Origin: Sipunculus nudus
Taxonomy: Eukaryota; Annelida; Sipuncula; Golfingiida; Sipunculidae
Assembly: GCA_026874595.1 (NCBI GenBank)
Contig: CM049310.1
Span: forward strand, 46,971,058 to 47,035,057
Reading direction: 5' to 3'
DNA: 64,000 bases
In this document: positions 12,229 through 23,100 of the stretch, piece after piece
Layout: every line of letters starts with the position of its first letter
Position numbering within the stretch: position 1 is the stretch's first letter
Program-made: the position numbers and the translations under genes
The notes under the pieces: model-generated
Database searches by the model: none
The model's input: only the letters and a program-made list of their open reading frames with translations
What the model was told of the DNA's origin: nothing

Positions 12229-12429
12229 GCTTAAACTGGATGGCACGTGCTATTGTTTGTATACATTTACACCACAATGTAACTGATGTAGCATCGTAGT
12301 GTTGTTTTTCAATTTTAACAACATTTAAAAAACAAACCGAATCATATTCTTTATAACTGTTATTCAAAATGAATGTTGTCAATGTATGTTCTATATTTGC
12401 TCCATTGCCTTAATTATTGTAATTTTCAA

Positions 12430-13373
12430 TTGCCAGGTGATATGGATTGCATTCAACTGGAAATAGTGATGTGTGCACATAGGTTGGCAAGAGATCTATC
12501 CTTCACCTTCATAGACAAGATCTCACGTGTGGAGAATGGGTTTCACTGAATATATTTACATATAAATGGGTTCACAGACATGAAAATTCACAGTGGTTAA
12601 GGGGGGATTTTATGGGTTTATCTGTGTTAATTACAATTAGGTTGTAATCTAAATATGTTGGGTTGATGGAAATATATGTTTTCAGAACATCAGCTTTGTA
12701 TTCAGCAGAACATCAGACGCACAAACTGATTCAACGTCATGGAAGTTATAATTTTATTAATCTCCCCGGTAATAAAAAAGAAACGGGAGTCTATAAAATA
12801 TATATACCTTATTCATGATTCAAAATTTCAACCTTTAACATTAATACAACATTTTTTATCTCATTAATTGTCTCATTACATCATATGACAAATCAGCACA
12901 TCCCATCCTTTCTATTGGCCAGATGGAATTATGGACTCTGTCTATGTACACTGGACTATAATATTAAAGGATAGGTTGCTTGCCTATACTTTTTTTCTGA
13001 TTTTCACCTGAATTCTATCTGACTCACATATCTATTCCATGGGGGATATCAATCCATCATTTTCAAGTTACATCACAAGAATGAACAGCAACAGTGGCGG
13101 TGTACATGAGCAAAACCATAGTAACCCTGACCTTCATACTGGGATAAAACAAAGGCCTGAAGGCTTTAATGGTTCCTTATTGAAAAGTTCAGCTGAATGA
13201 ATGACATGTACACTAAAAATGATTGATGTGCCATAGGGAAGGTCACTGCATGTATAACTAAAAAGGTCTAGCCTTAGTGATGCTTTTGTGTTCTAAGGTT
13301 TTGGGAAGACTCCTGTTGTAAATTTGGCTCCAGCTGATCCCAAACCTATATCTATCAACATGTTAAATTTATA
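12430..13373. other. Non-coding stretch
   Basis: No gene, repeat array or element ends recognised. Confidence 0.5.
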
Positions 13374-14596
13374 AAACAAGTGGCCCATGGGCCATGATGC
13401 TCAGCTGAATTTAACATAAAGTTGATGCATACATCAATTATTGATGTTAAGATGTGGTGAAAAACACTTGTTAAAGAACCTTGAACAATAGGTAGAATGA
13501 TTTCCAGGGTGTATAAAATCATGCTTTTTGTGCATAGTCCTTATAAAAATAGGTCAGAGTGACTGTATTACGGTTTTCAAGAAGAATATTTTGCAAGGAA
13601 CTCCTTAGATGCTATGAGTTGTGTCTATCTGACTAATAGGGTGATAAAACAGATTCTTGCACACAGCTCACATAATATAGGCCAAAGTGACTTTAGTTTG
13701 AGTTTCAAAGATGATTTTACATAAACCTCTATGGATTTTAATCAAATCTGTCTTAAAATGTGCACATATCAAGTTCTATCACATATCTGGCAGAATATAT
13801 GTCACTGTGGATTCTGACATTTCAAATGTCCATGGAGACTTTACAATAACCTCCCTTTACACTAAGAAAGACAATTCTAGATCCAACAGTTAAGATCTGT
13901 GTCCTGTGTGGTTTTCTGGGAGCTAAAAATAGGTGTTCGACTTCTAGCTCAGAGAATTTTGGTCACCATGACCTAATTGCAGGTACTGAAATCTATTTGC
14001 CCAAGACCTGTTTGAATTTGAGTTAAATGGATCAAGGTCCAAACATATTGTTTTTGGCTATCGGATTTTCACAGTGCTTAAATCCTATTTTTTCTATAGC
14101 TCCCAGAATATAGGTCATAGCGCCCTAATTTCAGGATTAAAAGAAGACTTGCCAAGGAGCTCCCTCTAGTGTCATTTTAGAAGGTTCTAGATCCAACAGC
14201 AAAGGTTTGGGCCCTGTCTGACTGTCAGGATGCTCAAAATAATTTTTTGTCCAGGAAGTCACAGAATATAGGTCAACATGATCAAATTTCAGGTTTCAAT
14301 GGAGATTGCCCAGAGAATTCCCCGGAAGTTATGTCAGAAGACTCTAGAGCTAACAGATACAATCTGTGCAATGTCTCACAGTGTGGGTGTTCAAAATTAT
14401 TTACTTTGGTGAGTTGTTCACAGAATGTAGGTCACCATGGTTTAATTTCATGTTTCCTTGGAGTTTAGCCCACAACTTCCCTGTGTTATGTTAGCCGATT
14501 CTGGGGCTAACAGATACAATTTGTGCCCTGTCTGATTCATTGGGTGTGCATTATCATATTTTTTGCCACTCATTCACAGAATATTGCTTATACTGT
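13374..14596 (+). repeat. Tandem-unit repeat R2, left part
   Basis: The head palindrome TGGCCCATGGGCCA (13381-13394) is followed by units of about 160 bp. Each has the order 'cacagaatataggtca', 'ctaatttcaggtttcca', 'attctaggtctaaca', 'tttgtgccctgtctgac'. The array is cut at 14596 by a retrotransposon insertion and resumes at 19122. It is the same family as R1 and R3. Confidence 0.75.
14592..14596. other. Target-site duplication of the LTR retrotransposon, left copy
   Basis: ACTGT directly before the 5' LTR is repeated as ACTGT at 19122-19126 directly after the 3' LTR. A 5-bp duplication is usual for Ty3/Gypsy integrases. Confidence 0.85.
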
Positions 14597-14757
14597 TGTG
14601 ACAGATATAGGCTGATGGGTGCTGCCACCTAACGGCACCTATGTACTCTAATATTTGTATACCGTCTTTAAGGTAATCATGCAATTCAGTTGGTTTCCGG
14701 TCATGCCTCCTGTTGTGTCTTTAGTCAAGTCTAGCTAAGTGACCATAAGCTGTTACA
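14597..14757 (+). repeat. 5' LTR (161 bp)
   Basis: It starts TGTGACAGATATAGG and ends AAGCTGTTACA, and matches 18961-19121 at 154 of 161 positions. The terminal TG...CA dinucleotides are canonical for LTRs. Confidence 0.93.
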
Positions 14758-14775
14758 TGGTGTCAGAGAAGGATG
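14758..14775 (+). other. Primer-binding site
   Basis: tggtgtcagagaaggatg follows the 5' LTR immediately. A TGG start right after the LTR is what a tRNA 3'-CCA primer needs, and TGGTGTCAGA-type sites are common in Gypsy elements. The priming tRNA was not determined. Confidence 0.7.
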
Positions 14776-14862
14776 GAAGGCTTAAAACCCCCACCCAATA
14801 TGTCTTTCTCTGGAGGCAACCTCGCAGAGGCCTGGGGACGCTGGGAGCATCAGTTTCAGCAC
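14773..14862 (+). pseudogene. gag, N-terminal fragment
   Basis: The frame opens at ATG 14773 shortly after the primer-binding site and reads MSFSGGNLAEAWGRWEHQFQ, the usual N-terminal Gag pattern in this class. It is broken at 14863 by the hAT-like insertion. The frame is the same as that of the gag segment resuming at 16319. Confidence 0.75.
14855..14862. other. 8-bp target-site duplication of the hAT-like element, left copy
   Basis: TTCAGCAC here is repeated at 16311-16318. Eight base pairs is the duplication length of hAT transposases. Confidence 0.85.
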
Positions 14863-16078
14863 CAGACCATGGAGCCGCCGCCGAATTGCGTGTTGCGCCA
14901 GCCGCCGCCGTTTATTTTATAAGCAAGCCGCCACCGATAGTTTTCTTGAGCCGCCAAATATTGCGCCAGCCGCTGCCAATTATTAAACACCGGCTCAGCC
15001 GCCGGTGAAATACTGATCAGCTGATGAAAAAAAAGGATATTGCTTGCATACTTCAGCTTGTAAATAGTTACTACAGTAACATGTTAACACGAACCCGTCT
15101 CCAGCAGATTTCACCGGGCTGCATGGCTTCGCAATGAGAATGCATGATTAATTTTGTGGAAGGTGTAAGTCATGTGAGACAGTTAACAAGGTTCCCGCAA
15201 GCCCCTTTTTTCAGACCGGATAACTGGCATATTCCCCATTTGATCAAGGGCGTTTCTCTAACCCCGGTTGCTCAGAAATGAAGAGAAAAAGTGCCAGAAC
15301 CCAGATCATTCCCAAGTTTATTGAATCAGATACTGATGCTTGGTCATTTAAAGTTATTGAGGTCGATGTGCAATATTTAAAAAAAATGATATACCGTCGG
15401 TTAACATTCAGGATTAAATGAACGAAAACCATAGGGAAAAGCTGTTATATCTATGGAAAAAATATGCATGCATTTTTGTTATCATTGTTTCCAGCCAATA
15501 TTAAGCCATTTTAGTGTATGTATAACCGTGAAACGATGTCAACAGCCAGTGACCGCTCATAACTACCACATATTATAATCATGCTACAAATGTCATTCGC
15601 GTAAACACCTATGGATAAATATCATAAAATCCTTGAGCGGAAACTAAACTTTTAAGCGAGTCTGATTGGTTTTCAATTTGAAGTTAAAACGCAAGACCAA
15701 ATCAGGCTGACACCTGCGAAAATTCATGACAGAATTCCTGTTTTAATTTAGACACGTGACAAATTACGTATACAATTGCGACCGGGAAAGTTCAGCTCAG
15801 GAAAAAAAAAAAATGTCGATCTCAGTCTAGGCCTAATGGAATCAGGGATTTCGTGTTTGTGGCAGTGAGTTGGTCTGTTTACATTACATCAAGTAAGAAT
15901 TCACAATGTGTTTTAAGTAATCAAATATTTATGATTATTATAAAAAATCTTTGGCTGGCATTCGATTTTGTACGATTATGTCACCTCTCTCCCTCCTCAA
16001 ATGACAGATTATTACCAAATATTACCAAATGTTTTGATTTATTAAGAGACATTCACGGGTGAAGCATGACTTTTTGTA

Positions 16079-16122
<44 letters not shown>

Positions 16123-16310
16123 ACATATAAATATTATTGCAATAGACTGAGACGACATTTTGTTCATTAAATATTTGCTGATCTTTACGGCTCAGCTGGC
16201 TATAGCCAGCCACAACGTTGTCCACTCAGCCATCATCATTTTTCTTAGACCTGAGCCGGCTAGCCAGTCATTTTTTCTTCAAGCCAGCCGATTTACAGGT
16301 CAACGGTCTG
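14863..16310. mobile_element. Non-autonomous hAT-like DNA transposon inserted in gag
   Basis: 1448 bp with ends CAGACC...GGTCTG (perfect 6-bp inverted termini) flanked by the 8-bp direct duplication TTCAGCAC. CAG-type short ends with an 8-bp duplication are diagnostic of the hAT superfamily. Both subterminal zones are dense in AGCC/GCCG(G) motifs (left about 14872-15003, right about 16190-16290), as expected of transposase-binding repeats. No transposase frame is present. The right part holds a (TA)n run at 16082-16116. Removing the element plus one duplication copy would leave the gag frame uninterrupted, which confirms the borders. Confidence 0.85.
16082..16116. repeat. (TA)n microsatellite
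   Basis: 35-bp perfect TA dinucleotide run inside the hAT-like element. Confidence 0.95.
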
Positions 16311-16318
16311 TTCAGCAC
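16311..16318. other. 8-bp target-site duplication of the hAT-like element, right copy
   Basis: TTCAGCAC, identical to 14855-14862. Confidence 0.85.
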
Positions 16319-16492
16319 TATTACGATGCGGCAGAGCTCAGCAACAAGAGCGGTAAGACCATTGTCGCCATTTTATTGCATTGCACGGGTCTCAAAGCCC
16401 AGGACATTTATAAGAACTTTACCTTCGCTGAGAACGAAAGTTCGAGTGATTATAGCTGTGTCCTTCAGAAATTCAAAGCCTATTGGAGCCCA
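16319..16492 (+). pseudogene. gag, second fragment (capsid-like region), truncated
   Basis: It reads YYDAAELSNKSGKTIVAILL, then QDIYKNFTFAENESSSDY and FKAYWSP, the pattern of a Gypsy Gag capsid N-terminal region. At about 16490-16494 it is fused to reverse transcriptase in a frame one base off. The Gag C-terminus, the protease and the N-terminal part of RT are therefore missing. Confidence 0.75.
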
Positions 16493-16493
16493 G

Positions 16494-17426
16494 ATGCCCT
16501 TCGGCATTAGTTCAGCAAGTGAGGTGATGCAAAAATGCAATGAAGAGACATTTGGTGATATAGAAGGTGTACATGTGATAGCTGATGACATGATAATTGC
16601 AGCATCTGATGAGGCTGAGCAGGATGCAGTCCTGTGCAACGTACTAGACAGAGCGCGAGCAAAAGGCGTTCGTTTCAACAAGGACAAGATTCAGTACAAA
16701 ATAAGTGAAGTTGAATACATGGGAAACATTGTCTCGGCTAGTGGTCTCAAACCAAGTCCACTCAAAATACAAGCAATTCTAGAAATGCCCAGCCCAACAG
16801 ATGTACAGTCACTTCAGCCCCTTCTGGGCATGATTAAATATCTCTCGCAGTACATTCCAAATGAATCTGCCATCTCAGCTTCACTCAGAGAGTTGTTGAA
16901 AAAAGATGCTATGTGGTGTTGGCAACCTGAGCATGAGCAAGCACTAAATCACTTGAAGCAAATTCTCACAAGCAAGCTAGTACTAGCTTACTATGACATC
17001 ACAAAACCAGTTACCATTCAGTGTGATGCATCACAACATGGACTCGGAGCATGTCTTATGCAACAAGGCAAACCAGTCGCATACGGTTCAAGGTCATTAT
17101 CGTCAGCTGAAACCAATTACACTCAGATTGAGAAGGAAATGTTTGCCATTTGCTTCACGTGCAACAAGTTCAACCAGTACATCTGTGGTAAGGAAACCAT
17201 ACAAGTACACACAGACCACAAGCCTCTAGAAAGTATTCTAAAGAAGCCACTCTGTAAGGCGCCGCCAAGACTTCAATGCATGATGATACGCTTACAGCCA
17301 TATGACCTCAGAGTTAATTATGTGCCAGGCAAGAACATGTATGTGGCTGACACGTTATCGCGTGCATTCATTAAAGGCACACCAGACACAATTCTTGAGG
17401 AAAAAAAAAACAATGGCTGTTCATGA
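16494..17426 (+). pseudogene. Reverse transcriptase (C-terminal part) and RNase H
   Basis: It starts inside the RT palm at MPFGISSASEV. The catalytic box reads HVIADDMII, so the residue before the two Asp is Ala where many RTs have Tyr-X-Asp-Asp. The connection and thumb follow, then RNase H with the first Asp in TIQCDASQHGLGACL, the Glu in QIEKEMFAICF, the Asp in TDHKPLESIL and the terminal ADTLSRA. The first RT blocks are deleted. The frame is lost at a run of ten A (17401-17410) and closes at 17426. Confidence 0.85.
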
Positions 17427-18800
17427 GCTTATAGCAAATGCCCCCATAAGTGCAGTGAAATTTGCAGAGCTTGCTGGAGCAACAGAGAAAGACACTGCTT
17501 TAAAGCTTGTGAAAGAATATATTGTCACAGGCTGGCCAAGGACAAAGAAAAAAGTGAACGCTAATGCACAAATTTACTGGAACATCAGAGATGAGTCGCA
17601 CATTGCTGATGGTGTTATATTCAAAGGAGACCAAGCAGTCATACCAAAGTCATTACAACCAGCTATGTTGCAGCTCATACATGAAGGTCATTTTGGTGAA
17701 GAAAAGTGCAAAGCTAGAGCTCGAATGGTCATGTACTGGCCAAGGATGGCAAGTGACATAGAGAATACGGTAACCGGATGTCAGATATGCCTTAAGTTTA
17801 GCAGGGCTACCCAGAGAGCCAATGATCCCTCATGATTTTCCAGATACCCTGTTCATGAAAGTCGGCATGGACATAATGACTTACAAAGACAATGACTACT
17901 TAGTGGTAGTGGATTACTACTCTAAATACCCAGAAATCTGTCAGCTTTTAGACAAAACTGCAAAATCAGTCGTACAGCACTCAAAGAACATTTTCACACG
18001 CCATGGCATTCCGCAGGAAGTTGTCGGTGACAACATGCCATTTGCCAGTAAGGACTTTCTTGAGTTTTCACAGCAGTGGGGTTTTCAGTAACAACATCAA
18101 GCCCTCGCTACCCACAGTCCAATGGACAAGCCGAAAGAACAATCCTAACATCAAAAACATCTTTAAAAAGGCAGATGAAGACAATCCTGATCCTCAGTTA
18201 GCAATCTTGGAGTACCGTAACAGCCCTATTAGGTTTGCAATACACTCCATCTCAGTTACTGATGAGTAGACTGCTCCGCTCCAAGTTACCAACCACACAA
18301 TCCTTGCTAAAACCTCGTGCAATTAGAGCACAGACAAAGCTGTGTGAGAGGCAGAAATGGCAAAAAGGTACTATGACAAAGGAACAAAACCTCTTCGTGC
18401 TCTCAAGAAGGGTGATAGTGTGGTAGTCCGTCAAAAGAAAACATGGCAACCAGCAGTGGTTCGGTCACAACACAAGCAGCCACGATTATATGTTGTACAG
18501 AGTGCCAATGGTCCAATTAGACGAAACCGCAGACACCTGATAAAGTGCACTGAACAACCATCACCTTCGCCGCAAATGTTCGGTGAGATTCTTGATGAGA
18601 TACCAACAGGGCCATGGCAGGTGGTCACCTGCAGCAACCACACCAAGAACCACCTGAAATGCAGGAACAACTGGCCCAGAGACAACAGTTAGAGGCTGAT
18701 GCGACTAACCAAAACCCGCAGGCGGGTGGTGTGTTGCAGCGGTCAAGGGGTGGTCGATTAATTCGACGCCCAGGACACTTTAAAGACTTTGTTACTGAAT
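17411..18800 (+). pseudogene. Integrase, frameshifted
   Basis: Three frames are needed to read it. The zinc-binding part has IHEGHFGEEKC and CQICLKF (HHCC). After a frame change near 17825 comes the core, with the first Asp in KVGMDIMTYKDNDYL and the second in VVGDNMPFASKDF. Another frame change near 18080 precedes the Glu in SNGQAERT, so D, D and E are all still present. A C-terminal region (ALKKGDSVVVRQ, then RNRRHLIKC) lies at about 18357-18560, near the 3' end of pol. The breaks mean it cannot make an intact enzyme. Confidence 0.8.
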
Positions 18801-18945
18801 AATATAAAATCCGGAAAAATATTTAAGTTTGACAGTTCAGTTTGAAACATCTGAATTAGAATCAAAATAAGCGTGAGTAACACAACAGTGACACTTTATT
18901 CATTTAATGATAATATTTTTATATGGTTACTATCCCGGGTTAACA

Positions 18946-18960
18946 GCTTAAGAAGGGGGA
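18946..18960 (+). other. Polypurine tract
   Basis: The purine run aagaaggggga directly abuts the 3' LTR, as expected for the plus-strand primer site of reverse transcription. Confidence 0.75.
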
Positions 18961-19121
18961 TGTGACAGATATAGGCTGATGGGTGCTGCCACCTAACGGC
19001 ACCTACGTAATCTAATAATTGTATACCGTCTTTACGGTAATCATGCAATACAGTTGGTTTCCGGTCATGCCTCGTGTTGTGTCTTTAGTCAATTCTAGCT
19101 AAGTGACCATAAGCTGTTACA
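18961..19121 (+). repeat. 3' LTR (161 bp)
   Basis: Same length and termini as the 5' LTR, with 7 substitutions, followed by ACTGT (19122-19126). Confidence 0.93.
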
Positions 19122-20690
19122 ACTGTTACTTAGCTAGTTTCAGATTTCAAGGAGATAACCCCAGAACCTCCCTGGATGTTGTATTAAAACATTCCAGGCT
19201 GGACAGAAACAATTTGTGCCAATCTGACTTGCATGGTGCAAAAATCATGTTTTTGTCCTATAGCTCACAGAATATAGGTCACAGTGACCTTATTTCATGT
19301 TTTCATGGACAATTGCCCAGAACTTCCCTGAATATGACATTAGATGATCCTAGACCAAATGGGTACGATTAATTTAATGTCCCATCTGACTCTCTCGGTA
19401 CTCAAAATCATGTTTTAGGCCAACAGCTCACAGAATATAGGTCACAATGATGATGACCTAATTTCAGGTTTCCAAGGTGACATGCCAATGACCTCCTTAG
19501 ATGTTATGTTAGAAGATGGTAGGGCTAACAGATACAATTTGTGAAATGTCTGACTCCCTGGGTGTTCAAAATCATTTATTTTGGTGAGTATAGCCCACAG
19601 AATGTAGGTCACCATGGTCTAATTTCAAGTTTTCATGGAATTTAGCCCAAGGCTTCCCTGGAAGTTATGTTGGAAGATTCTCCGGCTAACAGATACAATT
19701 TGTGCCCTGTCTGACTCATTGGTGCTCATAATCATATTTTTGGCCAGTCACTCACAGAATATTGCTCACTGTGACTCAAATAACCCCAGAACCTCCCTGG
19801 ATGTTGCATTAGAAAATTCAAGGCCTAACAGAAACAATTTGTGCCCATCTGACTTACATGGTGCAAAAATCATGATGTTTTTGTCCTTTAGCTCACAGAA
19901 TATAGGTCACAGTGACCTGATTTCATGTTTTCAAGGACAATTGCCCAGGACATCCCTGAATATGCTATTGACCTCCCGAGATGTTATGTTAAAAGATTCT
20001 AGGCCTAACAGATCCAATTTGTGAAATGTCTGACTGTCTGGGGTGTTCAAATTCATTTGTTTTGGCAAGTAACTCACAGAATGTAGGTCACAATGGTCTA
20101 ATTTCATGTTTCCATGGACATTAGCCCAAGACTTCCCAGGATGGATTCTAGGGCTAACAGATGCAATTTGTGCCCTGTCTAACTAATTTGGTGCTCATAA
20201 TCATATTTTTGGCCAGATGCTCACATAATACAGGTCACCATGACCTAATTTAAGGTTTCCAAGAGATATGCCAATGACCTTCCTGGATGTAGAGTAAAAA
20301 GCTTTAAGGTCTAACAATAAAGGTTTGTGCCCTGTTAACACATGGACTGCTTTATTTGAAAAGCATTAAATTTATATAAAATAAAGATGGTGCCACCAGT
20401 CTTCAGAAACAGATGAAAATGTCCATGATCAGTATGCATGGAAATGATCATGGCAATCATTGAATCAGTTATTCAGATCCCAGAACTTTTGTATCAAATT
20501 TTTAATTATTCTGGAGTGCCAAACAAGCCCTTTAACTCAATGGATATAGGTCACAGTGACATAATTTAGGGTGTCCAGAGATTTGTCAAGGACCTCCCTG
20601 GACATTTAGTCAAAAGGTTATAGATCCAATGGTTACGATTTGTGCCCTGTTCAGTCAGCTGAGCTAAAAAATTATCAATCTATCCACTTC
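19122..20690 (+). repeat. Tandem-unit repeat R2, right part
   Basis: It resumes the units of about 160 bp seen left of the retrotransposon ('cacagaatataggtcacagtgacct' recurs near 19268, 19431, 19599, 19753, 19893 and 20075). It then continues into the complex unit with 'ggtgccaccagtcttcag', 'ccatgatcagtatgcatgg' and 'cttttgtatcaaattttt'. The first five bases are the retrotransposon target duplication. It ends near 'gtgccctgttcagtcagctgagc'. Confidence 0.75.
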
Positions 20691-22164
20691 TTTAGTTATA
20701 ACCTTTGTTCTAATTTTACCTACAATAAAACCTGTATTAAAAAGAATAACAGAATTGTTGGTGGTGATAAATATTGGTAAGTTTAAAAGAAAAAGCATTC
20801 CAGATCAAATATCGAACCAAATTTCAGAACACTTTAATTTATGTAGCCAACAAATAACATTACACAGTATGAATGCATGATGGCAGCAATGCTGGCCTTG
20901 ACCACTGATAGTTGTTACAGACCAGTTTTGTCCAGATGTACAAGTGGTAAGGGCTTGACATTAACTTATGAACGTACTCACCCAGTCGGGCAAGTAACAT
21001 CTCGAATTTACCTGCCCCTACAGACATGAATTTATAAGTGTCCTTCAAAAGTCAGTCATCACAGCAATGAAGACATATTGAGTTCCACATGCATTTTTTG
21101 TAACAATAAACATGTTCAAATGTTTGTTTGCTAATAATATTTTTCTTTAAGCATTTCTACAGATACATGTAGAGGTAATTTAAGATCAAAAGCATTATTA
21201 ATAGGATTTCAGTTCTTCAAGAAAGAACATGGCTAACTGAAGATAAATTAAGATTAAGGCTTTTGAGTACAGGTTTATTCCGGATCCACTTTCCAAGTCA
21301 GGCAAGGAGGTGCTGATGTTTGGTTATCCTAACACCAGTCTCTAAAATTTTTACTTTTCCCGGGCATGAGGTTATCTGTTAATATCAGTTCTTGGTAAGT
21401 CAACCATTAGTAACATATACAAGCATGTAATTTCTTGGAAAATTTTAATTAAGAATGTCTGGCATGCTAATAATATAATATTATAGGTTCCTCCTGCCTG
21501 TAACATACTAATCTAAGCACTGTTCACTTAGAGGCTGTCATGTTTTTCAATCATGATATGTTTTTACTGGTACTACTAATATTAGATACACTCTTACATG
21601 TGTAACTAACTAAATGTCCTAAAACAATGTAATATTGATTTTATACAAGATCTTTACTCCGTCACAATATATACAGAATATCTTCTTAAAAAATTCTGAC
21701 CATTTTTGTCCTGGCCTTTTATTTAGCACATCCACTTAGTCTTCTAGTGAATATTCTTGGGTTATCAGGTACACATTTGAGGTGCACAAGGCAACTGGCT
21801 GAGATATAAAAACATACTGGGTTTTCTAGGAAAAGCATCAAAGCTTTAACTACTTTTGTTTGACCTACTTTTAATGATCTACAATCTGATATTCTGCCAT
21901 ATTTTCTAGTTATACATCTTAAATAAGCTTTTGATAATCTTTTTTGTACCAAACAAATTGTGGTTCCTGCTTGGGAGACGGCACTGAACATTTTTTAATT
22001 GATCCACGGCCTCCAGGTGGTTATGTCTGTGGGGATAAGGATGAAGTGTTCTATAAGATATGAGTGATACAATATATTTAAAACATGAACATTGTATGTT
22101 CTTCAAATGAAATCACAAATAAGACAGAAAATTCTGATATTACATAGATGAATCTGATACTTAT

Positions 22165-22168
<4 letters not shown>
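20691..22168. other. Non-coding stretch
   Basis: No recognised exon or element. A minus-strand segment around 20960-21030 with 'cacccagtcgggcaagtaac' looks like a dispersed repeat, but I saw no second copy in this window. Confidence 0.5.

Positions 22169-22206
<38 letters not shown>
22169..22206. repeat. (TA)n microsatellite
   Basis: Perfect TA run immediately left of a long hairpin element. Confidence 0.95.
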
Positions 22207-22210
<4 letters not shown>

Positions 22211-22211
<1 letters not shown>

Positions 22212-22375
22212 TTAATGTTCAGTTAGTTTGGCTTCATCCTTTGGTACTAGAGTACTGTTTCATGGGAGCAATCTTGTGGTTGCTCTCACCTGATGAGTGA
22301 GAACAACCTCAACATTGCTCCCACGAAACAATTCTGTAGTACCAACAGATGAAGTCAAACTAACTGAACATTAAT
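22211..22375. repeat. Long near-perfect hairpin (palindromic MITE or foldback)
   Basis: Two arms of about 78 bp begin attaatgttcagttagttt and end aaactaactgaacattaat. They pair with roughly 85-90% identity around a loop of under 15 bp (near ctgatgag). The arms include a motif tttc(a/g)tgggagcaat. It is non-coding and next to a TA run. A foldback transposon fits best. A small-RNA precursor is possible but the stem is very long. Confidence 0.75.
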
Positions 22376-23100
22376 TTATTATAAACGCTCCCATATGGTA
22401 GAGTACTATCACCTGGATGTATTGAATTCATGTTTTATGAACAATTCAAATTATTTATATATATGTACATATACCTTAATCCTCAGACAAAAGACTAAGG
22501 ATCTAATAATTAAAAATAAAATTTAAAAAATACAATGCTTCATCTTGTATTTTGTATGCATGCCAAAACAATGCCTGACTCACTGCGGTAAATAATGCAC
22601 ATAAATCACTTCATTAATTAAAAAAAAGTTGTTTCAGCTTTTGTCACAGTGACAACACTTCACATTCATGTACGTATTAATTACTAAGTATATAATAAAT
22701 ACAGCAAGCATGCAACAAATGCAGACAACATGTGCTTACTAGCGACGGTACAGCTTCTCTGTGACACGCTGGTACGTTGACTGCCTGTGCTGGCACATCA
22801 GCTACATAACAGCAACAGTTGTGCTGGTTGCTATGGCAACAGATGGATGCTGCGGGAAGGCAGGTGAATGGCAGGCAACTTGTGCTTTCATGCACTGCTG
22901 ATTGCACAGTTCGTTAATAATGATTTATGGTTTTGTGTTTATCTTTGTTTTTGTTACGCTCATTTTGTATGACTCAACCCTGGGGATTGTTAATAAAGCA
23001 AAATATGAAAGGAGAGACTGCATATAGCAATTAACACTATCTTGTGTCAAAAAATTAAGATATGCAACTCATCAAATCATAAGATTACATGTTCTTCTTG
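22376..23100. other. Non-coding stretch
   Basis: No exon supported. Cys-rich open frames around 22680-22900 have no recognisable domain. Confidence 0.5.

Larger units (their letters stand above)
14597..19121 (+). mobile_element. Ty3/Gypsy LTR retrotransposon, defective, with nested hAT insertion
   Basis: 4525 bp bounded by 161-bp LTRs that begin TGTGACAG and end CTGTTACA, flanked by the 5-bp duplication ACTGT. Order inside: primer-binding site, start of gag, a 1448-bp DNA transposon inserted in gag, the rest of a partial gag, then an internal deletion that joins gag directly to the middle of reverse transcriptase, RNase H, integrase, polypurine tract and 3' LTR. RT, RNase H and integrase in that order is the Ty3/Gypsy arrangement. 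No protease or envelope gene is seen. At least three frame breaks in pol plus the deletion make it non-autonomous. The LTRs differ at 7 of 161 positions (about 4.3%), so the insertion is not recent. It sits inside tandem-unit repeat R2. Confidence 0.92.

Noticed and set aside
14739-15008. 89-codon plus-strand frame across the LTR and hAT left end
   Set aside because: It starts inside the LTR and is out of frame with gag. The true gag frame is the one beginning at 14773.
18961-19121. An envelope gene or retroviral identity for the LTR element
   Set aside because: The stretch between the integrase region and the polypurine tract at 18946 has no room for an envelope gene. The element is a defective Ty3/Gypsy retrotransposon.
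22677-22907. Cys-rich minus-strand open frame, toxin-like at first sight
   Set aside because: No signal peptide, no regular cysteine framework and no splice context. Composition by chance.
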